Notes: generated by a model not told the origin, from the sequence alone. A stretch of DNA of 48,829 nt from an uncultured Rhizobiaceae bacterium (GCA_947259295.1 CAMYMG010000088.1:1-48829); one strand, 5' to 3'. Counted from the first letter of the stretch, positions 1 to 10,127 are shown. Program-made: numbers and translations.

Positions 1-234
1 CATATCGGCGGCGCGGCGCAGGATGCGGCCGCGCTCGACGGGCTTCAGCCGCGCCCATGCCGGCTGCGCCTCGCGCGCCGCCTCGACGGCCAGCTCTATG
101 ACGTTTTCGGTCGCCGAGTGCAGCATCGCGATGGTCTCGCCGGTCGCCGGGTAGATCACCGGGATGGCAGCACCCCGCTCATCGTCGACGAAACGGCCGT
201 TGATATAATGCGATGACTTCGGCTGCGCGCGCAT
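1..234 (-). CDS. betB: Betaine aldehyde dehydrogenase, N-terminal part (runs off the window)
   Basis: Only the first 78 codons are present; the gene continues beyond base 1. The product oxidises betaine aldehyde to glycine betaine with NAD(P)+ in the cytoplasm, the last step of choline oxidation. Translating the minus strand from the ATG at 234 gives [19 protein letters not shown], followed by an [10 protein letters not shown] segment and a [16 protein letters not shown] segment, which I recognise as the N-terminus of rhizobial BetB. The start is supported by a GGAGAAG-like ribosome-binding site just upstream. It lies 67 nt downstream of betA on the same strand and is the last visible gene of the bet operon. 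The catalytic Cys and Glu are outside the window. Confidence 0.88.
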   Translation of the reverse strand, partial: MRAQPKSSHYINGRFVDDERGAAIPVIYPATGETIAMLHSATENVIELAVEAAREAQPAWARLKPVERGRILRRAADM

Positions 235-301
235 GAACTTCTCCGCTTCGCCGGAAGCATGGGCCCTTCGCGGACGCCGCGCAATGTCCCGTTGCTCCGT
301 C

Positions 302-1957
302 CTACCGGTCCGAGACCTGCCAACGAGGGTTGATCCATGGCTCCTGGTTGGACGGCGCGAGGGGCGTGCGGCCTAGAATGTGGTCGGCCGCCTTCTCGCC
401 GGTCATGATCGAGGGGCCGTTGAGATTGCCGTTGGTGACACGCGGGAAGATCGAGGAATCGGCGACCCGCAGCCCCTCGACGCCGATGACGCGGCACTCC
501 GGATCTACGACGCTTGTCTTGTCGCTGGCCGAACCCATGCGGCAGGTACCGCAGGGATGGTAGGCGCTCTCGGCATGCTGGCGGATGAACTCGTCGAGTT
601 CGTCGTCGCTCTGCACGTCTGACCCAGGTGAGATCTCCTTGCCGCGATAAGGATCGAACGCCTTCTGGGCAAAGATCTCGCGCGTCAGCCGGATGGCGTG
701 GCGAAAGTCGGCCCAGTCATCGGGGTGCGACATGTAGTTGAAGCGGATCTCGGGCTTCGCCCATGGCTCGGCCGAGCGCAGCGTGACTGTGCCGCGCGAC
801 TTCGAGCGCATCGGCCCGACATGCGCCTGGAAGCCGTGCGACTTTGCCGCCGCCTTGCCGTCGTAGCGCACGGCCGCGGGGATGAAGTGATACTGGATGT
901 CGGGATATTTGACGCCGGCCGCCGAGCGCACGAAGGCGGCCGCCTCGAAATGGTTGGTGGCGCCGAGGCCCGTCTTGAAGAACAGCCACTGCGCGCCGAT
1001 CAGCGCCTTCGAGAAGGGGTTGAGCACCGAGTAGAGGGTGATCGGCTGCGTTGATTCCTGCTGGATGTAGAGCTCCAGATGGTCCTGCAGGTTCTGGCCG
1101 ACGCCGGGCCGATCGGCGACGACATCGATGCCGTGTTGCCTGAGATGCGCGCCCGGCCCGATGCCCGACAGCATCAGCAGTTTCGGCGAATTGATGGCCG
1201 AGGCGGCGAGCACGACTTCACGCTTTGCCTTAACGACTTGAATCTGTTTGCCAGCTTCGATCTCGACGCCGACGGCGCGTTGATTCTCGATCACCACGCG
1301 GCGCGCGAAGCCCTTGACCAGATTCACGTTTTTGCGCTTCAGCGCCGGCCGCAGATAGGCGTTGGCCGTCGACCAGCGGCGGCCGCGATGGATGGTCTGC
1401 TCCATGGCGCCGAAGCCTTCCTGCTTCGAGCCGTTGTAATCCTCGGTAAGCTCGAAACCGGCCTGGTGGCCGGCTTCCACGAAGGCGGCGTAGAGCGGGT
1501 TCTTGCGCGGGCCGCGCTGCACGTGGAGCGGACCGTCGGTACCGCGCCAGCCGGCCTCGCCGCCATGCGAATGCTCCATCCTCTTGAAGTAGGGCAGCAC
1601 GTCGGCATAGGCCCAGCCCGAGGCGCCGGACTCCGCCCAATGGTCGAAGTCGCCGGCATGGCCGCGCACATAAACCATGCCGTTGATCGACGACGAGCCG
1701 CCGAGCACCTTGCCGCGCGGCGTGGCGAGAACACGGTTGCCGAGATGCGGCTCGGGCTCGCTGGAAAATCCCCAGTCGTAGTGGCTCATGTTCATCGGGA
1801 TCGACAGTGCCGAGGGCATCTGCACGAGCGGGCCGAAGTCACTGCCGCCATACTCGATGACGATCACCGAATGCTTGCCGTCCTCCGACAGGCGGTAGGC
1901 AAGCGCCGAACCGGCCGAGCCGGAACCGACGATGACGTAGTCGGCCTCAAGCTGCAT
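302..1957 (-). CDS. betA: Choline dehydrogenase (GMC oxidoreductase)
   Basis: FAD-dependent, membrane-associated enzyme that oxidises choline to betaine aldehyde. The protein opens with [16 protein letters not shown], the Rossmann dinucleotide-binding motif. It carries the GMC signature around [19 protein letters not shown] and ends with the catalytic His region [11 protein letters not shown] and the partner Asn in [12 protein letters not shown]. At 551 aa it matches the family's usual length. I chose the ATG at 1957 because known BetA proteins begin two to four residues before the A-D-[FY]-[VI]-I motif; ATGs at 1963 and a longer frame to 1990 are alternatives without a clear ribosome-binding site. 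The start overlaps the end of the dehydratase gene by 11 nt, so the two are probably translationally coupled. Confidence 0.93.
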   Translation of the reverse strand: MQLEADYVIVGSGSAGSALAYRLSEDGKHSVIVIEYGGSDFGPLVQMPSALSIPMNMSHYDWGFSSEPEPHLGNRVLATPRGKVLGGSSSINGMVYVRGHAGDFDHWAESGASGWAYADVLPYFKRMEHSHGGEAGWRGTDGPLHVQRGPRKNPLYAAFVEAGHQAGFELTEDYNGSKQEGFGAMEQTIHRGRRWSTANAYLRPALKRKNVNLVKGFARRVVIENQRAVGVEIEAGKQIQVVKAKREVVLAASAINSPKLLMLSGIGPGAHLRQHGIDVVADRPGVGQNLQDHLELYIQQESTQPITLYSVLNPFSKALIGAQWLFFKTGLGATNHFEAAAFVRSAAGVKYPDIQYHFIPAAVRYDGKAAAKSHGFQAHVGPMRSKSRGTVTLRSAEPWAKPEIRFNYMSHPDDWADFRHAIRLTREIFAQKAFDPYRGKEISPGSDVQSDDELDEFIRQHAESAYHPCGTCRMGSASDKTSVVDPECRVIGVEGLRVADSSIFPRVTNGNLNGPSIMTGEKAADHILGRTPLAPSNQEPWINPRWQVSDR

Positions 1958-2951
1958 CGACATGTGCCATGAAATCGGGAAGAGAGACATTGCCGCCGGT
2001 GGCTACCGCGACGACGGTCTTGCCCTCGACGTCGTGACCGCCTTCCAGAAGTGCTGCAAGCGATGCAGCGCCCGAGGGTTCAAGCACGAGCTTCAGACGT
2101 TCGAAGGCAGTCTTCATGGCGCGCCGGACAGCGGCGTCCTTGACGGTGACGCCGGTGATGCCGGCTCGCTTTGCCGCCGCGAAAGGGGCGACACCGGGGC
2201 GGCGCGCCATCAGCCCGTCGCATATCGATTTCGGTCCGAGCGGCATGGTCTCGATCTCGCCGTGCGCGAGCGACGTACCCATGCCATTGAAGCCTTCGGG
2301 CTCGACGCCGAGCAGCGCGGTCCGCGGCGACAGATAGTGGAAGGCGAGGGCGACGCCGCCGATGAGGCCGCCGCCGCCGATGGAGCAGAACAGCACGTCG
2401 GCCGTCGCGCCTTTGGCGGCAAGCTGGTCGAGCGCCTCGAGGCCCGCCCCGGCCTGACCGGCGACGATCTCCGGGTCGTCGAAGGGGTGCAGCAGGGCGA
2501 GGTTCTCGGCCGCCGAAATCTGGCGGGCGCGTTCGGAGGCGACTTCCTCGCGGGCGCGTTCGCCGTGGTCGGTCAAGACGACGGTAGCGCCGTAGCCGGC
2601 GGTGGCGTCGCGCTTGGCGGCCGGCGCGTCGATCGGCATGACGATGGTGACGGGAATGCCGAGCGCCTGGCCGGCGGCAGCGAGGCCCTGCGCGAAATTT
2701 CCCGACGAATAGGCGACGACGCCGCGCTTCGCCTCCTCGGGCGACAGCTGCTTCAGGCGCCAGTAAGCACCGCGCACCTTGAAAGAACCGGCCCATTGCA
2801 GGGACTCGGGCTTGACGAAGACGCGCGCCGCGCCGGTCTGCCGGGCGAGCGCCGCGGACTCAAGAAGCGGCGTCACCTGCGTTGCCTTCGACGTTTCAGC
2901 GTAGGCGCGGCGGAGATGGTCGAGCGTCGGCACGAGAACGGACATCATCAT
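1947..2951 (-). CDS. PLP-dependent threonine/serine dehydratase within the bet operon
   Basis: Fold-type II PLP enzyme of the threonine/serine ammonia-lyase family (IlvA/TdcB/EutB-like), about 334 aa. It is predicted to deaminate L-serine or L-threonine to a 2-oxo acid and ammonia. The PLP lysine is Lys58 in AGSFKVRGA, and the phosphate-binding loop is seen in [11 protein letters not shown]. There is no C-terminal ACT-like regulatory domain, as in catabolic forms. The start at 2951 overlaps the betC stop as ATGA; two further ATGs follow immediately. It also overlaps betA by 11 nt, so it is embedded in the operon. Classical betICBA operons lack this gene. Since glycine betaine is demethylated to glycine and then converted to serine, a serine dehydratase would finish the carbon route to pyruvate; that role is inference. 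A EutB-type hydroxyectoine role or a 3-hydroxyaspartate dehydratase are alternatives. Confidence 0.85.
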   Translation of the reverse strand: MMMSVLVPTLDHLRRAYAETSKATQVTPLLESAALARQTGAARVFVKPESLQWAGSFKVRGAYWRLKQLSPEEAKRGVVAYSSGNFAQGLAAAGQALGIPVTIVMPIDAPAAKRDATAGYGATVVLTDHGERAREEVASERARQISAAENLALLHPFDDPEIVAGQAGAGLEALDQLAAKGATADVLFCSIGGGGLIGGVALAFHYLSPRTALLGVEPEGFNGMGTSLAHGEIETMPLGPKSICDGLMARRPGVAPFAAAKRAGITGVTVKDAAVRRAMKTAFERLKLVLEPSGAASLAALLEGGHDVEGKTVVAVATGGNVSLPDFMAHVDAA

Positions 2952-4474
2952 TCTCCCCTCGGGAAGCGCTTGTCTTCCTCGAGCGTGTTGAGGTCCATGT
3001 GGTTGCGCATGTAGCGTTCCGACGCCTTCTGCAGCGGCTGGAATTCCCACGGGTAGTAGCTGCCGTTGCGCAGCGCCGGATAGACGACCCAGCGGCGCGC
3101 CTGGCTCTCGCGCACATCGGCATCGAATCGCGCCATGTCCCAGCGCGCCCGCACCTGGGTCATGAAGTCGGCGACGAGGCCGGCCTGTGCCGGATCCGCC
3201 GCGAGATTGGTCTTTTCGAGCGGGTCGGCGTCGAGGTCGAAGAGCTGCGGCGGGTCGATTTCGCAGTGAACGAACTTGTAGCGGCCGTCGCGGATGGCGA
3301 CCATCGGCGCCTGCGAGCCCTCGGCGGCGTATTCCATCAGGACGGGCGTGGTGCGTCCTTCGCCGCGCGCCAGCGGCAGCAGGCTCTCGCCGTCGGTCCA
3401 GGGCGCTATGCCGGAGAGGTCGATGCCGACGAGGTCGCAGAGCGTCGGGTTGATGTCGAGGTTGGAGACGGGCGTCGCGACGCGGCCGGGCTCGATGCCC
3501 TTGCCGGCGATCATCATCGGCACGCGCGCAGAACCCTCGTAGAAGCACATCTTGAACCACAGGCCGCGCTCGCCGAGCATGTCGCCATGGTCTGAGCAGA
3601 ACAGGACGATCGTGTCGTCGAGCATGCGCGTGCGCTCAAGCACGTCGATCAGTTCGCCAACCTTGTCGTCGAGGTAGGAAATGTTGGCGAAATAGGCGCG
3701 GCGCGAGCGCCTTATATTGTCCGGCGTGATGTCGAAGCTGGCATAGTCGCTCGCGGCATAGAGGCGCTGCGAATGCGGGTCCTGATCCTCGTCCGGGATG
3801 AAGCCGACTTCCGGCTCGAGTGCCGGGCAGTCCTCGTAGAGATCCCAGTATTTCCTGCGCGCGACATAGGGGTCGTGCGGGTGGGTGAAGGAGACGGTCA
3901 GGCACCAGGGCTGGCGGTCCGCCTTGTCGGAGAGGCGCGACCAGTCGTAGAGCTTCTGCTGGGCATGGAAGGCGACCTCGTCGTCATACTCCATCTGGTT
4001 GGAAATCTCGGCGACGCCGGCGCCGGTGACCGAACCCAGATTGTGGTACCACCAGTCGATGCGTTCGCCGGGCTTGCGGTAGTCGGGCGTCCAGCCGAAA
4101 TCGGCCGGATAGATGTCGGTGGTCAGGCGTTCCTCGAAACCGTGCAACTGGTCGGGGCCGACGAAATGCATCTTGCCCGATAGGCAGGTGTGGTAGCCGG
4201 CGCCGCGCAGGTGATGCGCATAGGTCGGGATCGACGAGGCGAATTCGGCGGCGTTGTCATAGACGCCGGTGCGCGACGGCAACTGCCCGCTCATGAAGGA
4301 GGCGCGTCCGGGCGCGCAAAGCGGCGAGGCGGTGTAGTTGTTGGCAAAGCGGGCCGAGCGCGCGGCCAGCGCCTTCAGATGCGGCGCGTGCAGGAAGTCG
4401 GCCGGCCCGTCGGGAAACAGCGTGCCATTGAGCTGATCGACCATGACGATCAGGATGTTGGGGCGACCGGTCAT
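2948..4474 (-). CDS. betC: Choline-sulfatase
   Basis: Type I sulfatase of 508 aa that hydrolyses choline-O-sulfate to choline and sulfate in the cytoplasm, feeding BetA. The sequence begins [19 protein letters not shown] with the metal-binding Asp, and has the formylglycine signature C53-A-P-G-R57 in [16 protein letters not shown], so Cys53 should be converted to the catalytic formylglycine. Metal-binding [10 protein letters not shown] is also present, and the C-terminal region resembles the choline-sulfatase-specific tail. Length and motifs agree with Sinorhizobium BetC. The start overlaps the betI stop as ATGA and the stop overlaps the dehydratase start as ATGA. I see no signal peptide. Confidence 0.93.
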   Translation of the reverse strand: MTGRPNILIVMVDQLNGTLFPDGPADFLHAPHLKALAARSARFANNYTASPLCAPGRASFMSGQLPSRTGVYDNAAEFASSIPTYAHHLRGAGYHTCLSGKMHFVGPDQLHGFEERLTTDIYPADFGWTPDYRKPGERIDWWYHNLGSVTGAGVAEISNQMEYDDEVAFHAQQKLYDWSRLSDKADRQPWCLTVSFTHPHDPYVARRKYWDLYEDCPALEPEVGFIPDEDQDPHSQRLYAASDYASFDITPDNIRRSRRAYFANISYLDDKVGELIDVLERTRMLDDTIVLFCSDHGDMLGERGLWFKMCFYEGSARVPMMIAGKGIEPGRVATPVSNLDINPTLCDLVGIDLSGIAPWTDGESLLPLARGEGRTTPVLMEYAAEGSQAPMVAIRDGRYKFVHCEIDPPQLFDLDADPLEKTNLAADPAQAGLVADFMTQVRARWDMARFDADVRESQARRWVVYPALRNGSYYPWEFQPLQKASERYMRNHMDLNTLEEDKRFPRGE

Positions 4475-5064
4475 GCGATGGCTTTCCGCGTGGCGAGCTT
4501 GGTTTCGAGGTAATCTTCGACGATGGCGACCGCGCCTGCTGCGTTGGGAGTTCCCTCCTTCAGCGCACGGCGGATATAAAGCCCGTCGATGAGTGCGGCG
4601 ATCGCCTCGGAGGCCAGTTCTGCCTCGGCACGCGGCATCAGGGGGACGAGGCCGCTCATCAGGTTGGAGTGCAGACGCCGCGCATAGATGCGCAGCAGCC
4701 GGCGCAGCGCCGTCGATTTTTGCGCTTCGACATAGAAGGCGAGCCAGGCGGCGATGGTCTCGGATTGAAACTGCTTGTCGGAAAAATTGACGGCGATGGT
4801 CGCCGAGACGCGCTCGCGCGGCGTTCGGCAGGCGGCGAGCGCCTGGCGGGTGTCGCCGTTGAGCTCGGTCAGAAGGTGGCGCATCGTCGCCTGCAGCAGG
4901 TCATCCTTGGCGCCGAAATAATGGTGCGCCAGCGCCGAGGAGACGCCGGCCCGGCCGGCGATCTCCGACATGGTGACGTCGAGCGAGCCGCGGCTGCCGA
5001 TGGCAGACAGCGTCGCGTCGATCAGCGCGCGGCGGCGCAGCGGTTCCATTCCGATCTTGGGCAC
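4471..5064 (-). CDS. betI: TetR-family repressor of the bet operon
   Basis: BetI represses the choline operon and is released by choline. The protein (197 aa) has a TetR N-terminal helix-turn-helix ([20 protein letters not shown], about residues 32-51) and a C-terminal region that closely resembles rhizobial BetI, including [12 protein letters not shown] and [16 protein letters not shown] chose the GTG at 5064, giving the family-typical start (M)[14 protein letters not shown] perfect GGAGG at 5075-5079 lies 10 nt upstream; the in-frame ATG at 5115 falls inside the probable operator and has no ribosome-binding site. It is the first gene of the operon and overlaps betC by 4 nt. Confidence 0.93.
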   Translation of the reverse strand: MPKIGMEPLRRRALIDATLSAIGSRGSLDVTMSEIAGRAGVSSALAHHYFGAKDDLLQATMRHLLTELNGDTRQALAACRTPRERVSATIAVNFSDKQFQSETIAAWLAFYVEAQKSTALRRLLRIYARRLHSNLMSGLVPLMPRAEAELASEAIAALIDGLYIRRALKEGTPNAAGAVAIVEDYLETKLATRKAIA

Positions 5065-5086
5065 CAGAAATATACCTCCAGCAGCG

Positions 5087-5115
5087 AACGTATTTTTTAT
5101 TGACTGATCAATCAA
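5087..5115 (-). promoter_or_regulatory. Probable BetI operator overlapping the bet promoter
   Basis: The 16-bp sequence TTGACTGATCAATCAA (5100-5115) is a palindrome centred on TGATCA with a single mismatched pair. It sits 36 nt upstream of the betI start, where a TetR-type autorepressor would bind. On the minus strand a possible -35 TTGATT (5115-5110) and a weaker -10 TACGTT (5092-5087) are 17 nt apart, so bound BetI would cover the -35. The palindrome is seen directly; its role is inferred from position and from BetI operators being TTGA/TCAA-rich palindromes. Confidence 0.6.
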
Positions 5116-5225
5116 CGATAAATCGTGAGACCACTCTGTTGGTCCACGGCCTTTACGGGGAGGGTTTCGGCGTCCATTTTGATGGATATCGATGACGCGC
5201 CGGTTTGCGCGCCCGGAGGAGTGAC

Positions 5226-6392
5226 ATGACTGTTTGCATCGTTGGCTGGGCCCATTCGCGCTTCGGCAAGCTCGAAGGAGAAACGCTGGAGAGCCTGATC
5301 ACTAAGGTCGCCGCCGATGCGCTCGACCATGCCGGGATCGGGCCCGACGATGTCGACGAGATCGTGCTCGGTCATTTCAACGCCGGCTTCTCTGCCCAGG
5401 ATTTTACCGCCAGCCTCGTGCTGCAGGCCGACGACAGGCTGCGCTTCAAGCCGGCGACGCGGGTGGAGAACGCCTGCGCAACGGGATCCGCGGCCGTGCG
5501 CGCCGGCATCCGCGCCATCGACGCCAGGGCGGCGCGCACGGTGCTGGTGGTCGGCGCCGAGCAGATGACGACGACGCCCGGGCCCGAGATCGGCAAGAAC
5601 CTGCTTAAGGCATCCTATCTGCCCGAGGATGGCGACACGCCGGCGGGCTTTGCCGGCGTCTTCGGCAAGATCGCGCAGGCCTATTTCCAGCGCCATGGCG
5701 ACCAGTCCGATGCGCTGGCCATGATCGCGGCGAAGAACCACAGCAACGGCATGGGCAATCCCTATGCGCAGCTGCGCAAGGATTTCGGCTACGATTTCTG
5801 CCGCCAGGAGAGCGAGCGTAATCCCTATGTCGCGGGGCCGCTGAAGCGCACCGACTGTTCGCTGGTCTCGGATGGTGCCGCCGCGCTGGTGCTGGCCGAC
5901 AGCGACAATGCCCTGTCGATGCGACGCGCCGTGGCCTTCCGCGCCAACGAGCACGTGCAGGATTTCCTGCCGATGTCGAAGCGCGACATATTGCTGTTCG
6001 ACGGCTGCGAGGAGGCCTGGGCGCGCGCCCTGAAGAAGGCCGGCGTGACGCTCGATGACCTGTCCTTCGTCGAGACGCACGACTGCTTCACCATCGCCGA
6101 GCTGATCGAATACGAGGCGATGGGGCTGGCTAGGCGCGGCGAGGGCGCGAAGGTCGCGATGGAGGGCCAGACGGCGATGGACGGTCGCCTGCCGGTCAAC
6201 CCGTCGGGCGGGCTGAAATCCAAGGGCCACCCGATCGGCGCCACCGGCGTGTCGATGCATGTGCTGACCTCGATGCAGCTGACCGGCGAGGCGGGCGACA
6301 TCCAGGTGCCCGGCGCAAAAATCGGCGGCATCTTCAACATGGGCGGCGCGGCGGTCGCCAACTACGTCTCGATCCTGGACCGCATCAGATGA
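5226..6392 (+). CDS. Thiolase-family acyltransferase (SCPx/archaeal type)
   Basis: A 388-aa thiolase-fold protein. Cys84 in ENACATGSA is the acyl-accepting nucleophile and His335 in KGHPIGATG is the oxyanion-hole/base histidine. The usual C-terminal CxG cysteine is replaced by NMGG, while an HDCF motif is present at residues 285-288. This is the arrangement of SCPx and archaeal acetoacetyl-CoA thiolases, where the Cys of HDCF replaces the missing one. It should therefore be active, cleaving or forming a 3-oxoacyl-CoA, but the substrate is unknown. The ATG at 5226 follows GGAGG (5215-5219) by 6 nt; an upstream frame extension is ignored. It is divergent from bet and overlaps the SDR by 4 nt (ATGA). 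Confidence 0.85.
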   Translation: MTVCIVGWAHSRFGKLEGETLESLITKVAADALDHAGIGPDDVDEIVLGHFNAGFSAQDFTASLVLQADDRLRFKPATRVENACATGSAAVRAGIRAIDARAARTVLVVGAEQMTTTPGPEIGKNLLKASYLPEDGDTPAGFAGVFGKIAQAYFQRHGDQSDALAMIAAKNHSNGMGNPYAQLRKDFGYDFCRQESERNPYVAGPLKRTDCSLVSDGAAALVLADSDNALSMRRAVAFRANEHVQDFLPMSKRDILLFDGCEEAWARALKKAGVTLDDLSFVETHDCFTIAELIEYEAMGLARRGEGAKVAMEGQTAMDGRLPVNPSGGLKSKGHPIGATGVSMHVLTSMQLTGEAGDIQVPGAKIGGIFNMGGAAVANYVSILDRIR

Positions 6393-7126
6393 AGCATCCC
6401 GCGATCGTCACCGGCGGTGCGTCGGGACTTGGCATGGCGGTGGTCAAGCGCCTGCTCGACGACGGCTGGCCGGTCGCGGTGGTCGACGTCGACGCGGAGG
6501 CGCTGTTCGGCGCCGAAAGCGCCTTCTCCGACGAGAACGCGATCTTCCTCGAGGCCGACGTGACCGACGAGGACGAGCTCGGTGCCGTCTTCGACGAGGT
6601 CGTCGACCGGCTCGGGCTGATCGGCGGACTTGTCAATTCGGCCGGCATCCTTCGCGACCTGTCGGTCGAGGAAACGACGGCTGAAATGTTGCGCGAAATG
6701 CTCGACGTCAACCTTGTCGGCTGCTTCATCCCGGCCAAGGCGGCGCTGGAGCGGATGGGCGCGACGCTGTCGATCGTCAACATTTCCTCGGTGTCCGGCA
6801 TCCGCGCCAACCGCGGCCGCGTCGCCTACGGGGCTTCGAAGGCCGGCGTCAAGCTGATGTCGGAGGTGATGGCGCTGGAGTTTGGCAACCGCAATGTCAG
6901 GGTCAACTGCGTGGCGCCGGGGCCGATCGAGACGCCGATGGTCATGAAGTCGCACAGTGCCGAAGACAGGCGAATGTGGTTGCGCCAGATTCCCCAGGCG
7001 CGCTATGGCGAGCCCGACGAAGTTGCCGCCGCGATAGCCTTCCTGCTGTCGCCCGAGGCGAGTTACATCAATGGACATACGCTGACGGTCGACGGGGGCT
7101 TCTCGTCGGCGGGTATCGTCGGCTGA
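6389..7126 (+). CDS. Short-chain dehydrogenase/reductase
   Basis: Classical SDR of 245 aa, NAD(P)-dependent. The cofactor motif TGGASGLG is at residues 8-15, NSAG at 83-86, structural Asn108, catalytic Ser134 in NISSVSG, Tyr147 and Lys151 in YGASK. An acidic Asp near residue 33 at the end of the second strand (VVDVD) favours NAD over NADP. The C-terminal GHTLTVDGGFSS is typical of the FabG-like group. Translational coupling to the thiolase (ATGA) suggests both act on the same acyl-CoA or hydroxy/oxo intermediate, for example a 3-hydroxyacyl-CoA dehydrogenase followed by thiolysis; this is inference. FabG-like activity is the alternative. Confidence 0.86.
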   Translation: MKHPAIVTGGASGLGMAVVKRLLDDGWPVAVVDVDAEALFGAESAFSDENAIFLEADVTDEDELGAVFDEVVDRLGLIGGLVNSAGILRDLSVEETTAEMLREMLDVNLVGCFIPAKAALERMGATLSIVNISSVSGIRANRGRVAYGASKAGVKLMSEVMALEFGNRNVRVNCVAPGPIETPMVMKSHSAEDRRMWLRQIPQARYGEPDEVAAAIAFLLSPEASYINGHTLTVDGGFSSAGIVG

Positions 7127-7141
7127 ACGGGTGAACGCATC

Positions 7142-8146
7142 TTGAGCAATCCGGTACTGGTCGAGGTGCTGCGCGGCGGCATGGTCGAAAGCCGCCATCG
7201 CGGCGCGGTCTTCGTATGCGGGCCCGACGGCAAGGCGGTGCTGGAAATCGGCGACACGGCGCGCCCGGTGTTTCCGCGCTCGGCGGTCAAGGCGATCCAG
7301 GCGCTGCCGCTGGTCGAGACGGGCACGGCTGACGCCTATGGCTTCGGCAATCGCGAACTGGCGCTGGCCTGCGCCTCGCATACCGGCCAGGCGATGCATA
7401 CCGAACTGGCCGCCTCGATGCTGGCGCGCGCCGGGCTCGACCAGAGGGCGCTGGAATGCGGCAGCCACTGGCCGTTCAACCACGACGCGGTTGCGGCGCT
7501 CGCGCGCTCCGGCGAGGAGCCGACCGCGCTCTGCAACAACTGCTCGGGCAAGCATTCCGCCTTTCTCTGCACCTGCGTGCACGAGGGCATCGACCACGAG
7601 GGCTATGTCGCTGCCGGCCATCCCTTCCAGGAGATGGTCCGCAAGACCATGCAGGAGGTGACGGGAGCCGTGCACGACGCCGGCAACGCGGCCATCGACG
7701 GCTGCTCCATCCCTACCTACGCGGTGCCCCTGACGGCGCTGGCGCAGGGCTTTGCCCGCATGGCGACGGGAGAGGGACTGGGACCCCAGCGCGCCAGGGC
7801 GGCAAGGCGCCTGCTCGACGCCTGCATGGCCGAGCCGCTGCTCGTGTCTGGTACCGGCAAGGCCGACGCCGCGCTGATGCAGGCAGCACCCGGCCGGATA
7901 TTCACCAAGGTCGGGGCGGAAGGCGTCTATTGCGCGGCGGTGCCGGAACTCGGCCTCGGCATCGCGCTGAAGTGCGACGACGGCGCCGAACGCGGCACGG
8001 AAAGCATGGTCGCGGCTGTGCTGGCAAAGCTGCTCGCCGCCGATGGCGAGGTTTGGGCGCGGCTGACCGATCTTGCCAACGCGCCGATCAGAAGCAGGAT
8101 CGGGGCGACGGTCGGCGGGCTGCGCCCGACGGCGGCCTTGGCCTAG
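7142..8146 (+). CDS. L-asparaginase of the Rhizobium etli AnsA type
   Basis: A 334-aa member of the asparaginase II family, unrelated to the E. coli type. It is predicted to hydrolyse L-asparagine to aspartate and ammonia in the cytoplasm. The residues matching the R. etli enzyme's active site are Ser47 and Lys50 (RSAVK), Ser79 (CASH), and Cys134 with Lys137 (NNCSGKH). DGCSIPT and SGTGKADAALM are further family motifs. The start is read as TTG at 7142, with GGGTGAA about 8 nt upstream; the next in-frame ATG (residue 14) would remove a conserved strand. It follows the SDR by 15 nt and is probably co-transcribed. Its metabolic link to the thiolase and SDR is not evident; it may act on another amide. 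Confidence 0.83.
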   Translation: MSNPVLVEVLRGGMVESRHRGAVFVCGPDGKAVLEIGDTARPVFPRSAVKAIQALPLVETGTADAYGFGNRELALACASHTGQAMHTELAASMLARAGLDQRALECGSHWPFNHDAVAALARSGEEPTALCNNCSGKHSAFLCTCVHEGIDHEGYVAAGHPFQEMVRKTMQEVTGAVHDAGNAAIDGCSIPTYAVPLTALAQGFARMATGEGLGPQRARAARRLLDACMAEPLLVSGTGKADAALMQAAPGRIFTKVGAEGVYCAAVPELGLGIALKCDDGAERGTESMVAAVLAKLLAADGEVWARLTDLANAPIRSRIGATVGGLRPTAALA

Positions 8147-8158
8147 GAGAGTCGGCTC

Positions 8159-9538
8159 TCAGCCGACGTGGTTGCGCTCGACCGTCAGGTGCGCGTAGCC
8201 GGAACTCCCCTCGGAGGCCATGTCGCCGGTGACGGCTTCTGTCCAGCGGTAGCCGACGACGGCGCCTTTGCTCGCGCCCGAAATGACATTGTCGGAAATG
8301 ACCGCCGGGCCGGCACCGTCGACGACGGTGACGGCGATGCCGGTCGGCGCCGCGCGGATGACGTTGCCGGTGGCTACTACGTTGCGCATGTAGGGTCCCC
8401 AGCCGATCTTGATGCCGTAGAGCGGTGCGCTGTCGACCATGTTGCCAGTGACGGATGTGTCGGCCTCGACGCTGATGCCGACGCCGAAGCCCGGCGCGTC
8501 GGCGGGGTAGGGGCCGGTCGTCGAGAGGTTGCGCACGAGATTGCCCGAGCAGACGGCGGCGCGGCCGCCTCTGTCGAAGTTGACGACCGAAATGCCGTTG
8601 GCAGCGCCGTCAACGATGTTGTTGCTGATGACGGCGCCCTCGAAGGCGAATTCGGCATAGAGCGCGGTCTCGCCGGAACGGCTGCAGGTGTTGCCGGCGA
8701 TCTGCAGGTTGCTGGCGCTGTTGGCGCGGAGGGCGGAGAAGGCGCAGTCGCTGACGATGTTGCCCGACACGACGACCTTGTCGGCGCGGAAGATATTGAT
8801 GCCGTTGCCGTTCTGGCCGGTGCCGCCATTGCGCGCCGAGATGCGCTCGACGCGGTTGCCGGTGACCAGCGTGGCGTCGTCGGCGACCTGCCAACGATGC
8901 ACCAGGATTCCCCCATTGGCGCAGTCGGACACGCTGTTGCCGGTGACACTGAGCCCTTTCGCCTCGACGGAATAGATGCCTGCATCGGCCGCCCCCGAAA
9001 TGGCCGTCCGTTCGATGCGGCCGCCGACACGCTCCAAGGACAGGCCGTTCTTGCTGCTGCCGACGATCTCGCAATTGTCGATCGCCACGTGCTCGACGCG
9101 GCGAAGGTCGAGCAGTCCCTGCGCGTAGTCGCCCATCCAGCGGTTGGCACCGTCGAGCACCACGCCGGTCATCTCGATACGCACCGCGTCTTCCGCAGCC
9201 AGCAGGTGACCGTCGCCGCCATAGACGATGCGGGTGGCACCAGGCACGCCGCTTAGCCGCACGAAGGGCGGCAGGGTGATGTTGGACACGACATAGGTGC
9301 CGGCCGGCAGGAAGACAGGAATGTTGCGGTCCGACGCCTGACCGAGCATCTTTGCGAAGGACCGGCTTTGGTCGTCGAGCATGTCTGGCCTGACGCCGAG
9401 GTCGGTGGCGCTGATCGAGCCGCGCATGGCGGTGAGTTCTATGCCCTTCACGCCTGCCGCGAGCAGAGAGCCGGGCAGGGCGAGGCCGGCCACACCGGCC
9501 AGGGCCGAGCGCTTGAGAAGGTTGCGTCTGTTCAACAT
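8159..9538 (-). CDS. Tat-exported parallel beta-helix repeat protein
   Basis: A protein of 459 aa with a twin-arginine signal (NRRNLLKRSALAGVAGLALP) and a probable cleavage after about residue 28, so it is exported folded to the periplasm. The rest is a right-handed parallel beta-helix with many short turns of the type GNxVxxxxxxGI (for example VTGNRVERISARNGG, ISDNVISGASKG). An LPAGTYVVSNITLP segment early in the mature protein is typical of pectate-lyase-like folds. It resembles the uncharacterised family TIGR03808. No catalytic residues can be assigned. I prefer the ATG at 9538; a GTG two codons upstream at 9544 is possible. It is divergent from the GreA/GreB-like gene. Confidence 0.85.
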   Translation of the reverse strand: MLNRRNLLKRSALAGVAGLALPGSLLAAGVKGIELTAMRGSISATDLGVRPDMLDDQSRSFAKMLGQASDRNIPVFLPAGTYVVSNITLPPFVRLSGVPGATRIVYGGDGHLLAAEDAVRIEMTGVVLDGANRWMGDYAQGLLDLRRVEHVAIDNCEIVGSSKNGLSLERVGGRIERTAISGAADAGIYSVEAKGLSVTGNSVSDCANGGILVHRWQVADDATLVTGNRVERISARNGGTGQNGNGINIFRADKVVVSGNIVSDCAFSALRANSASNLQIAGNTCSRSGETALYAEFAFEGAVISNNIVDGAANGISVVNFDRGGRAAVCSGNLVRNLSTTGPYPADAPGFGVGISVEADTSVTGNMVDSAPLYGIKIGWGPYMRNVVATGNVIRAAPTGIAVTVVDGAGPAVISDNVISGASKGAVVGYRWTEAVTGDMASEGSSGYAHLTVERNHVG

Positions 9539-9656
9539 CGGCACAGTTTCCCGGTTCGATGCCCGGCGTCGCAGGAACCGTGCCAGTTGTGCATCCGAGC
9601 GCGGAATCGGGGCCGTATCGCTTGTGGAATGCCCCGGCTCTGCCTAGGTTGAGGCG

Positions 9657-10127
9657 ATGAGCAGAGCATTCACACGCGAAGACGACAGCGAGGGGCAGAT
9701 CGCCGACATCGGCGAGCGTCCCGTAAGCACACACCGCAACCTGGTCACGACTGCCGGGTTGGCCCAGATCGACAAGTCGGTAGCCGAACTGCGCGAGGAT
9801 CTGGCAAAGGCGGAGGCCGACGCCGACCGCGAACGCATCGCCACCGTGTCGCGCGACCTGCGTTACTGGTCGGCGCGCCGCGAGAACGCCGAACTGTCGG
9901 AGCCGGAGCCCGACAGCGACGTGGTGCGTTTCGGCATGACGGTGACCATCGAGGACGAGGACGGCAAGCGCAAGGCGTGGAAGATCGTCGGCGAAGACGA
10001 GGCCGATGCCACGAAGGGCAGCGTTTCGCATGTCTCGCCGATGGCGCAGGCACTCTTCGGCAAGACCGTCGGCGAAACCGCCACCGTCAACGGCAAGGAA
10101 TGGGAAATCGTCAAGCTTGAGGTCTGA
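9657..10127 (+). CDS. GreA/GreB-family transcription elongation factor
   Basis: A 156-aa protein with an N-terminal helical, probably coiled-coil, half (residues 30-80, rich in E/A/R/D) and a C-terminal FKBP-like GreA/GreB domain containing VVRFGMTVTIEDEDG, SPMAQALFGKTVGETATV and NGKEWEIVKLEV. Gre factors bind the secondary channel of RNA polymerase and stimulate cleavage of backtracked RNA. This is a second, atypical rhizobial Gre-like protein rather than canonical GreA, so a competing channel binder (like Rnk or GfH1) is possible. The acidic tip of the coiled coil (EADADRE) is present. It stands alone, convergent with the Doc gene. Confidence 0.85.
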   Translation: MSRAFTREDDSEGQIADIGERPVSTHRNLVTTAGLAQIDKSVAELREDLAKAEADADRERIATVSRDLRYWSARRENAELSEPEPDSDVVRFGMTVTIEDEDGKRKAWKIVGEDEADATKGSVSHVSPMAQALFGKTVGETATVNGKEWEIVKLEV

